Source of the DNA: Hominisplanchenecus_A murintestinalis
Lineage (GTDB): Bacteria; Bacillota; Clostridia; Lachnospirales; Lachnospiraceae
Direction: 5' to 3'
NCBI RefSeq assembly: GCF_943193015.1
Contig: NZ_CALPCM010000007.1
Coordinates: 1 to 64,000 of the forward strand
Length of the DNA: 64,000 nucleotides
Notes under the pieces: generated by a model
What the model saw: only the letters and a program-made list of their open reading frames with translations
Told to the model about the DNA's origin: nothing
Databases searched by the model: none
Program-made: the position numbers and the translations under genes
Shown here: in pieces, positions 31,901-37,806 of the stretch
Layout: every line of letters starts with the position of its first letter
Numbering within the stretch: the stretch's first letter is position 1

Positions 31901-34426
31901 TGCGGTTATGGATTCGGCAAATTTAATAATATAGTAAGGATGATTATTTACATCTATTTTTCTGAGCATCCGTGTTGCTACACTCTGCTGCTGGTTTGGA
32001 TTTTCAGAATTCCAATAGTCTATGGTAGCATACTGGGCAGGCGATGTAATATCGGCCGCTGAGAATGTCATATATCCCATTTTATAGTCTGCATCCAGAG
32101 TAACGGTCATTCCCTTGTCACGTGCCGGGTAAGCGGGACCGTCATCCCAGTCAGCTTTGAACCAGTAAGAACCATAATCATCGTCTACCAGTCCAAGAGC
32201 GCTGCGGGGTTCCGTATCCAGCGGGCTTCCCATCATGCAGGCTCCGCCGCTTCCGCCGTATGCGGCAGCAGCGATATGTGCGCTTACTTTTCCGGTACCA
32301 TTGGAAGTATTGATTAGGCCGTATTTTGGAAGCTGCGGCGGGTCTGTGTTGGTGGTGGATGCGACAGAAACCAGGGAAGGTTTTCCCCATCCCAGTTCAT
32401 TCCATCCTATAACATAGACGGAATATTGCGTGTCTTTTTCCAGACCTGTTATGACATGGCGTGTACCGTCTAATTTTCCGGTACCTGCCTGAACAGGCTG
32501 AAAACCGGAAACGACCGGAAGGTATGCAGTATCCGGATCTGCTTTCTTCTTATAATATACCATGTAGCCGTTGGCGTCATCCATGTCTTTCCAGGATACG
32601 GTAATGGAGCAGAAACCGCCTGTAGCCGTTACATTATCCGGCGGCGCCGGAAGTTTCTGCGGCTTGGGAATTCCGATGACTTCCTTTGACCAGGGGCTGC
32701 GCCAGTCTCCATTTACAGAGCGGACTTTTATCTTGTATTCAGCAAAATTTTTGAGAGGATTGTCATTGATAGAACTAATCCTGTGCTGTGTGCCGGATAC
32801 GCGGACAATCTGTGAAAGAGTTCCGCTCTGCTTTTTTACAGGCCCTTCTACAAAGACTTCATATCCTGTGACATTGCGCTGAGGCGTCCAGGACACGGTC
32901 AGACCTTCATTCTCGGATATGGGCGTGTTTGGAGTCGGGATATCAAGCTGGGGCGCCGGAATACGTTCTTCCATATTGTTAACGAATTCCACTTTGGCGA
33001 TATTTACCAGAGGCTCTGTCTTTTTTGTTCCGGTAATTTTGATAGTCACTCGCTTGACTGCTATCTGTGTTCCGAAGTCCAGAACCAGAGAACCATCCGC
33101 GTCAACGCTTACGCTTGCATTTTCAGAAAGAGGCGCCCGGGCAGCCATTCTGCCTTTGGAAGCTGTCTGTGCTTGCCCAGAGGACAGAGGGAATTCCAGG
33201 GTTTGTTCGGTTCCCGTTTCGTCTACATAGGAAACTTCAGCTGTTCCGGCAGTGATTTCGTTCGATACATTGCCGTCGGCATCTGTTTCAGTGGGAGCCA
33301 GGATGGTCATTCCACGAAGAGGGGTGCCCTGGCTGTTTTCTTCTGCCAGAACGAATTCCATGCCCACAGGGTTGTTCTCTGAAATTTCGCTGTCTGTGTC
33401 AGAGGGCTTCAGTGAAATGCTGCCTTCGCCGTTCAGGAAATCTTGCATATCCCCTTCAGCGGAGGTTCCGTTTACTGCCTGAGTTTTCTTAGTAAGCCCA
33501 AGCTTTGTGACTTGTGACTCCCGGCGCTCATCAAGACTTTGAACTACGTACTGCAGATCCACGATATCTGTTTTGCCATCGTTGTTTAGATCCATGTCTG
33601 TTCCCTGCGGGTCTTTACGGATAGCGTTTAGGAGCGCATCGGCGTCAGCCTGGTTTATAATACCGTCCCGGTTCGCGTCACCGGGGCGGAACCATCCGGG
33701 AACTGCGCTGCAGCCGGTTTCTATTTTTGTAGAGTAAACCAGTATTTTGGATATCCAGCCGTTCGTTACGCGGATATTCTGAGAGTAAGTCGCAAATCTA
33801 TCCGACAAAAGCGAGACTGTGTAGTCTCCGACGGGCACATCAAAGCGTGCAGTCAGGGAGGAGGGCTCAGAGCCGGTGAAATCCAGCTGTTTGGTGAGCT
33901 GCGTTGTCTTGCTGCTGTCACTGACTTTTACAGTTACATTTCCTTTATATGGAAATAGATAGGAAGGGCGGATTTCTACTTCCAGGGCGCTCTGCGCCTG
34001 TGTAGAAGCATTTGCCCCGTTATTTTCCGTACCTTCGTCTACGGGTTCACGGGCTTCTAAAGAAGAAGTTTCCGGAAGGGAGGTTTCCTCTTCCAGGGGT
34101 TCACCGGCATCCTTTTCCGGTTCCGTCTCATCGGAAGAGGTTTCTTCTGGGAGCAGTTCTTCCGAAGAAGGTGTCTCTGAGTCTGGTTCTTCGGGGAGAA
34201 CTTCGTCTGTCTGTGTGTTCGGAGCGGTTTCATCAAGTTCCGTTTCATCCGGAACTGCTTCATCCGGCTCCGTCTCATCTGGAAGTGTTTCGTCCATAAC
34301 AGGGGACGCCATGTTTTCGGTTTCCGCAGGGATTTCTGCGCTGTAAACCGGAGCGGAGGCGCCCAGCCATGTTTGGAAAGCGAGACAACCAGTGAGCAGC
34401 ACTGCCATCATTCTTTTCATTCTCAC
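28925..34426 (-). CDS. Giant secreted M60-family metallopeptidase with dockerin, FN3 and CBM-like modules
   Basis: A 1833-residue exported protein. Order: signal peptide (residues 1-30); an acidic Asp/Glu/Pro/Thr repeat (~40-135); a beta domain; a type I dockerin (~249-305) with two Ca2+-binding repeats DANRDGIINQAD and DLNNDGKTDIVD; a cohesin- or Big-like region; two FN3 domains (~500-690); a galactose-binding-like domain (~700-850); and the M60 peptidase domain. The latter's zinc motif is HEIGH (H1227, E1228, H1231), with E1242 as the third ligand. An F5/8-type domain (~1600-1740) follows. M60/enhancin-like enzymes of gut bacteria digest O-glycosylated mucins and other glycoproteins. It forms a probable operon with the downstream FN3 protein. 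No wall anchor is visible. Confidence 0.93.
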   Translation of the reverse strand: MRMKRMMAVLLTGCLAFQTWLGASAPVYSAEIPAETENMASPVMDETLPDETEPDEAVPDETELDETAPNTQTDEVLPEEPDSETPSSEELLPEETSSDETEPEKDAGEPLEEETSLPETSSLEAREPVDEGTENNGANASTQAQSALEVEIRPSYLFPYKGNVTVKVSDSSKTTQLTKQLDFTGSEPSSLTARFDVPVGDYTVSLLSDRFATYSQNIRVTNGWISKILVYSTKIETGCSAVPGWFRPGDANRDGIINQADADALLNAIRKDPQGTDMDLNNDGKTDIVDLQYVVQSLDERRESQVTKLGLTKKTQAVNGTSAEGDMQDFLNGEGSISLKPSDTDSEISENNPVGMEFVLAEENSQGTPLRGMTILAPTETDADGNVSNEITAGTAEVSYVDETGTEQTLEFPLSSGQAQTASKGRMAARAPLSENASVSVDADGSLVLDFGTQIAVKRVTIKITGTKKTEPLVNIAKVEFVNNMEERIPAPQLDIPTPNTPISENEGLTVSWTPQRNVTGYEVFVEGPVKKQSGTLSQIVRVSGTQHRISSINDNPLKNFAEYKIKVRSVNGDWRSPWSKEVIGIPKPQKLPAPPDNVTATGGFCSITVSWKDMDDANGYMVYYKKKADPDTAYLPVVSGFQPVQAGTGKLDGTRHVITGLEKDTQYSVYVIGWNELGWGKPSLVSVASTTNTDPPQLPKYGLINTSNGTGKVSAHIAAAAYGGSGGACMMGSPLDTEPRSALGLVDDDYGSYWFKADWDDGPAYPARDKGMTVTLDADYKMGYMTFSAADITSPAQYATIDYWNSENPNQQQSVATRMLRKIDVNNHPYYIIKFAESITANKIRLCIGKASGARDLRVGEIHFHHYDSLDDDIMGLYEDEMHTTLKAEVTEDTINTLEERLNTPDPATGEKHPLFAELALEIKTAREILAANLAPAYEVDNRITGRKDSHLGFGGLNAWQPLGKTAYMGETLLVYVGHNTLRTGQNASLQLVFTQYHAEASTLARAVNLKVGRNEITVPQITTKDFERGGQLYIAYTGNNPSDKYAVRISGGSDIPALNVFKKSGAERTEAIRTYITELQNYVGTIQTKHNDLHTGTKNVDYDYDQTNCILNSTDIMMDQMMYSLPATQIWAGIQNATDKVTKLDNALRAMEDTMTLFYQHKGLSDSAGTDRGNNALPAQHLNIRYMRMFAGAFMYASGNHIGIEWGSTVLTPDSWNGLGWGIAHEIGHDINQGTYAVAEVTNNYFAMLLTGTQRFTYENVYKKVTSGTIGRAPNVFTQLALYWQLHLAFDDNTDDRHIFTDYEEQFNSLFFARVDTYSRNPAKAPQAGLTLNGGSEQNLMRLSCAAANRNILPFFRRWGMVPDADTIAYAEKYGAEDTKALYYINQDARSYRVTHPDEAGTIKDQDAVSAAVTANANRAEVTISTSKDADLILGYEISRSMIFNGEKKTEIVGFQPINTAQSTVYTDTISSINNRVMEYEVRAVDKFLNYSNIVSAGSVKIQTDGVLDKSLWSVETTMTSTDDTAIEPDADDPDSGYNEQNPSGVTAQTHHTIDRILDNDKTDNGTYHGTSGGNASITVDMCKTEQVTSLKYHGDALEKVTVEVSSDGTAWTAVKTDYTGLNGAEEQTIWFDSVEEASRTDWIGTYDARYVRLTIPQTGDISIKEIEICGPTGDNLEFMSTDSGQPAIGVSTADFKYGNQTDDIIPAGSLIFTGTYKGNPAYNLVVLYDTEGNVIGEKDGNVSAKQVILANVPEHGNLGETSAGTWVYYVEPGQWSEDSLKKLSGVRGELFRVDNALTLEGERIVSDTPVISIPDSLPDITLTGGIVPGN

Positions 34427-34469
34427 GTTTCCTTTCTTGTTTTCTAATAATTTGGTATCTTTGCACGAA

Positions 34470-34504
34470 AAAAAGTATCATAAAAAATTACGATACTTTT
34501 TCAA
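34470..34504 (-). promoter_or_regulatory. Probable M60 promoter overlapped by an AT-rich inverted repeat
   Basis: On the minus strand TTGAAA (34504-34499), 16-bp spacer, TATGAT (34482-34477). A 14-bp inverted repeat with one mismatch (AAAAAGTATCATAA 34470-34483 and TTACGATACTTTTT 34488-34501) covers the spacer and -10. It may be an operator; a terminator role is less likely because the stem is AT-rich. Confidence 0.5.
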
Positions 34505-34533
34505 GGGATACCCATAAAATGTATGGGCATCCC
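34505..34533 (-). terminator. Hairpin downstream of ugd, possible terminator
   Basis: GGGATACCCATA (34505-34516) pairs with TATGGGCATCCC (34522-34533) with one mismatch and a 5-nt loop. It lies beyond the ugd stop, but no long T tract follows at once. The A/T-rich hairpin beyond it could help. Confidence 0.45.
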
Positions 34534-34588
34534 TATAAGGCATGACACCAAATTTCAATGGATATCTTACCACAATATGCTATTTTAT

Positions 34589-35890
34589 TCAACCCTCTAC
34601 GATAGTCCTTCCGATGGAATTGTACACGACGCCGCTTCCGCTGAAGGTTTCAGGTATATAGCAGTTCCGGCCGTCAAGTACAATGGCTTTTTTCATCAGG
34701 CGCTTGAAATCTTCGGGTTTTAAATCTTTGACTTCCTGCCATTCCGTAAAGATAAAGCAGATATCGGCATCTTTTAAAGTTTCTTCAATGGTATCGCAGT
34801 ACTGCAGCTCGTCCGGATATTTCTTTTTATAGTTTTCCACACCTACAGGATCCCAGGCTTTTACCGTGGCGCCATCATCCAGCATAATGGGAATATTTAC
34901 CAGGGAAGGGGCTTCCCGCAAATCGTCGGTGTTTGGTTTAAAAGTCAGGCCGAGTACAGCGGCGGTCAGTCCCTCCAGGGAATCGTAATACTGTTTGGAT
35001 TTCTTGATAAGTTTCAGTTTTTGGCTGTCGTTGATTTCAATAGCAGCCTTGATGGTTTTCAGCTCGCGCTCATAGTAGTTGGACATCCAGTGAAGAGCCT
35101 TGGTATCTTTCGGGAAACAGGAGCCGCCGTAGCCGATGCCGGCATGGAGAAAACGGTTGCCGATGCGGGGGTCATATCCCATGCCTTTGGCTACGTCCTC
35201 GATGTTTGCCCCGACAATTTCACAGAAATTGGCAATTTCATTAATATAGGAAATTTTCAGCGCAAGAAAATCGTTGGAAGCATATTTAATCATCTCAGCG
35301 CTCCGGCGGTTTGTGATAACAAAGGGCTGGTGGAAATTTTCATAAACGTTCCGTACGATTTCTTTTGCTCTGTCGGACTCCGCGCCGATAACGATACGGG
35401 CAGCGTGAAGCGTATCCGGCACGGCAGTTCCCTGCGAGAGAAATTCCGGGTTGGAGACAACCTCTACCCAGACGTCATGAGCCAGGTTGTCTTTGATTAA
35501 TTTTTCTACTTTATCATTTGTACCTATGGGAACGGTAGACTTTACCACCACGATGCAGTCATTTTCGATATTTTCGGCAATCTGATGGGCTACCTGGAAA
35601 ACGTAGGAAAGGTTTGCGGAGCCGTCTTTTTTTTCTGGTGTTCCCACACCGATAAAGACAACCTCTGCCGTGCGGTAGGCAGATGCATAGTCAGTAGTAA
35701 AGGTAAGCCTTTCCATATTCTCCTGCATCAGTTCTTCAAGACCAGGTTCATAGATGGGGGAGACGCCTTGTCTCATAAGCTCCACCTTTGCCTGGTCCAC
35801 ATCAACACAAGTTACGCAGTGTCCGGCATTTGCCAGTGCAACTCCGGTGACAAGCCCTACATAACCTGTTCCGGCTACTACAATATTCAT
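34589..35890 (-). CDS. ugd: UDP-glucose 6-dehydrogenase
   Basis: A 433-residue enzyme that oxidises UDP-glucose twice with NAD+ to UDP-glucuronate. The N-terminal Rossmann motif is GTGYVGL. VVKSTVPIGT lies in the middle, and the catalytic cysteine is C258 in GYGGSCFPKD. The C-terminal UDP-binding domain (FKPNTDDLREAPS) is intact and length is normal. UDP-glucuronate would feed surface polysaccharide synthesis, in keeping with the two glycan loci in the window. It is a single gene with its own promoter. Confidence 0.95.
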   Translation of the reverse strand: MNIVVAGTGYVGLVTGVALANAGHCVTCVDVDQAKVELMRQGVSPIYEPGLEELMQENMERLTFTTDYASAYRTAEVVFIGVGTPEKKDGSANLSYVFQVAHQIAENIENDCIVVVKSTVPIGTNDKVEKLIKDNLAHDVWVEVVSNPEFLSQGTAVPDTLHAARIVIGAESDRAKEIVRNVYENFHQPFVITNRRSAEMIKYASNDFLALKISYINEIANFCEIVGANIEDVAKGMGYDPRIGNRFLHAGIGYGGSCFPKDTKALHWMSNYYERELKTIKAAIEINDSQKLKLIKKSKQYYDSLEGLTAAVLGLTFKPNTDDLREAPSLVNIPIMLDDGATVKAWDPVGVENYKKKYPDELQYCDTIEETLKDADICFIFTEWQEVKDLKPEDFKRLMKKAIVLDGRNCYIPETFSGSGVVYNSIGRTIVEG

Positions 35891-35939
35891 GTTTTGTACC
35901 TCGTTTATCTTTATTTTAATTATGGTTTAACTGTTAAGA

Positions 35940-35968
35940 ATTATAACATACCATGAAATAAACGGCAA
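35940..35968 (-). promoter_or_regulatory. Promoter of ugd
   Basis: On the minus strand TTGCCG (35968-35963), 17-bp spacer, TATAAT (35945-35940), about 50 bp before the start codon. Confidence 0.75.
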
Positions 35969-35985
35969 GTAAAGGATAGCGGGGA

Positions 35986-36789
35986 TTAATTTTTTCCCAG
36001 GTAGCTTTTTTCAAGCAGGGTAATTAACGCGTACAGTCCTGAAGCGATAACGCATAAGATTAAAATGGACATAATCACCAGATCCAGCTGAAAGACCTGC
36101 GTACCGTAGATAATCAGGTATCCAAGACCCTGGCGGCTGGAGATAAATTCACCAATAATGACGCCGATCAGACAAAGCCCGATGCTTACTTTCATGTTGC
36201 TGATAATATTCGGAATGGTTCCGGGAAGGATAACCTTCAAGAGCGCATCTTTTCTTGTGCCGTGCAGAGTGTATATTAATTTGATTTTTTCAGGGCTGAC
36301 CTCTGTAAATCCAGTGTAGATATTTAAAATGGCTCCGAAAATAGCGACAGAAACTCCGGCAACAACAATCGTGCTCATATTTGCGCCCAGCCATACGATA
36401 AGCAGAGGGGCAAGGGCGGATTTTGGGAGGCTGTTCAGCACCACCAGGTAGGGGTCAAGTATCTGCGAGAGCGCCGGAAAAAGCCATAAGAGGACAGCGG
36501 CAAACAGTCCAAGCACAATCACCAGGACGAAGCTGAAAAGTGTTTCGGCCAGAGTGATGCCGATATGAAGGAAAAGGCTTCCGTCCGCAGCCATTTTTCC
36601 AAAAGCAGATGCCACACGGGAAGGGCTGCTGAATATAAAACTGTCAATCCAATCCAATGTGGCGGCTGTTTCCCACAAAATAAAAAAAGCCGTAAACAGA
36701 AGAATGCGGATGAGAATGACAGACTGTTTCCTGCGTCTGAGCGTTTTCAGGTAATGCTGCTGATTAGGGGAAAATTCAGGCATTTGCAT
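35986..36789 (-). CDS. ABC transporter permease, NitT/TauT (SsuC/TauC) family
   Basis: A 267-residue inner-membrane permease with six hydrophobic segments. The ATPase-contact (EAA-type) loop is in the GEFISSRQGLGYLI region. Relatives import nitrate, sulfonates, taurine, pyrimidine precursors or similar organic ions together with an ATPase and a binding protein. It overlaps the ATPase stop by 14 bp, showing tight coupling. That ATPase gene is interrupted by a mobile element, so this permease now lies downstream of a broken partner and far from the original promoter at ~43.5 kb. No matching binding-protein gene is adjacent. Confidence 0.88.
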   Translation of the reverse strand: MQMPEFSPNQQHYLKTLRRRKQSVILIRILLFTAFFILWETAATLDWIDSFIFSSPSRVASAFGKMAADGSLFLHIGITLAETLFSFVLVIVLGLFAAVLLWLFPALSQILDPYLVVLNSLPKSALAPLLIVWLGANMSTIVVAGVSVAIFGAILNIYTGFTEVSPEKIKLIYTLHGTRKDALLKVILPGTIPNIISNMKVSIGLCLIGVIIGEFISSRQGLGYLIIYGTQVFQLDLVIMSILILCVIASGLYALITLLEKSYLGKN

Positions 36790-37408
36790 TCATCTCCTTC
36801 CATATTTGGTTAAAATATTCTTTGAACTCCGGAGCGTTCCTGGACTTTAGGGGCGTCCGGTCCGGCATTTCCATGTTTATCGGGACTATTGCTTTTATGC
36901 AGGCAGGACGGGAAGACAGGACGATTACCCGGTCTGCGGCGCTGATAGCTTCTGAGAGGTCATGTGTTACCAGGATTGCTGTTTTCTTTTCGCTCTTTAT
37001 GATGGATGCGATATCGTCGCATACAGACAGCCTGGTCTGATAGTCCAGGGCAGAAAACGGCTCATCCAAAAGCAGCAAATCCGGATTTAACGCCAATGTA
37101 CGGATAAGCGCCGCTCTCTGGCGCATTCCGCCGGAAAGTTCGGAAGGGCGGCAGTCGCGGAACCGGCTCAGACCATAGGTGTAGAGCATTTTTTCTACTC
37201 TTTCTTTGGATTCAACAGTAATTTTCTTTTGTATTTCCAGACCAAGCATAATATTTTGATAAATTGTGCGCCATTCAAAAAGATGGTCTTTCTGAAGCAT
37301 ATACCCGATTTCCGTGTGGGAATCTTTCTTTTCCCTGCCGCGCAGCAGGATTGTGCCTGACTCTGGGACAATCAGTCCGCAGATTAAGGATAGGAGAGTA
37401 GATTTACC
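36776..37408 (-). pseudogene. ABC transporter ATP-binding protein, C-terminal part (split by mobile element)
   Basis: This part encodes, in frame, the Walker A remainder (GKSTLL, codons at 37408-37391) and everything downstream: Q-loop (YMLQKDHLFEW), signature LSGGMRQRAALIR, Walker B LLLLDEPFSALD and the H-switch LVTHDLSEA. It ends with a 14-bp overlap into the permease. An apparent start at 37300 would give a 174-residue protein without a P-loop, which could not bind ATP. The missing N-terminus is at 43512-43375. Joined at the repeat TTACCG the two parts give a 255-residue ATPase, the usual length for the NitT/TauT group, with no frameshift. Confidence 0.93.
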
Positions 37409-37428
37409 GATGGTATGCCAGCGGAAAC
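37385..37428. other. Left attachment site (attL) of the integrated element
   Basis: Host Walker A codons read into element sequence at the 6-bp core TTACCG (37404-37409). Element arm motifs follow: CGATG (37408-37412), TGCCA (37416-37420) and CGGAAAC (37422-37428). These are mirrored at the other end in inverse order. Confidence 0.8.
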
Positions 37429-37474
37429 AAACTCATATCATGGGTATGAGCATCCTTGCGGAAAGGATAGAGAC

Positions 37475-37678
37475 ATGCCGCGGACGAAAAAGCAAATAGA
37501 AGTTGTGGTACATATGCCTTTAGAAAAGAATAAAGGAGAATTCCAAAAACAGGTTAACCAGGTATTTGTTTATTCCATGAAAGATAATCTGGGTAAAGCA
37601 GACCTAAATGGTAAAAAGAAAAAGGAAGTTGTTAAAAAAGTCGGAGAAGTAATGGGAAAAGCAACAGTTCTGCCGTAG
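37475..37678 (+). CDS. Small basic protein of unknown function at the element's left end
   Basis: A 67-residue lysine-rich protein (MPRTKKQIEVVVHMPLEKN ... KKKKEVVKKVGEVMGK). AAAGGA at 37462-37467 fits ATG 37475. The longer frame from 37415 begins within the attachment-arm region and is less likely. Being the gene next to the att site of a recombinase element, it could be a recombination directionality factor or DNA-binding accessory protein, but no known family is recognised. Confidence 0.5.
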   Translation: MPRTKKQIEVVVHMPLEKNKGEFQKQVNQVFVYSMKDNLGKADLNGKKKKEVVKKVGEVMGKATVLP

Positions 37679-37681
37679 TTG

Positions 37682-37711
37682 TTGACACAAAAATTAGGGG
37701 GATGCTATAAT
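37682..37711 (+). promoter_or_regulatory. Promoter of the element operon
   Basis: Perfect TTGACA (37682-37687), 18-bp spacer, perfect TATAAT (37706-37711), inside the element and upstream of the kinase-lipoprotein-recombinase genes. Confidence 0.85.
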
Positions 37712-37743
37712 ATATCTGTAACGGCATGTTTGGCGTACCGTAA

Positions 37744-37784
37744 ATGACACATACAATGAAAACAAAAAGACATTGAGGTGTCAT
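37744..37784 (+). promoter_or_regulatory. Inverted repeat in the 5' UTR of the element operon
   Basis: ATGACAC...CAATG (37744-37758) mirrors CATTG...GTGTCAT (37771-37784) around a 12-nt A-rich loop. It lies between the promoter and the kinase start and can form an RNA hairpin or bind a dimeric regulator. Confidence 0.45.
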
Positions 37785-37806
37785 AGAGGTAGAATGGAGA
37801 TTAGGA

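Noticed and set aside
36776..37300. Reading the 174-residue ATPase frame as a complete gene
   Set aside because: It lacks the P-loop and begins in the middle of the Q-loop region. The missing part is found intact beyond the element, so it is a split gene.
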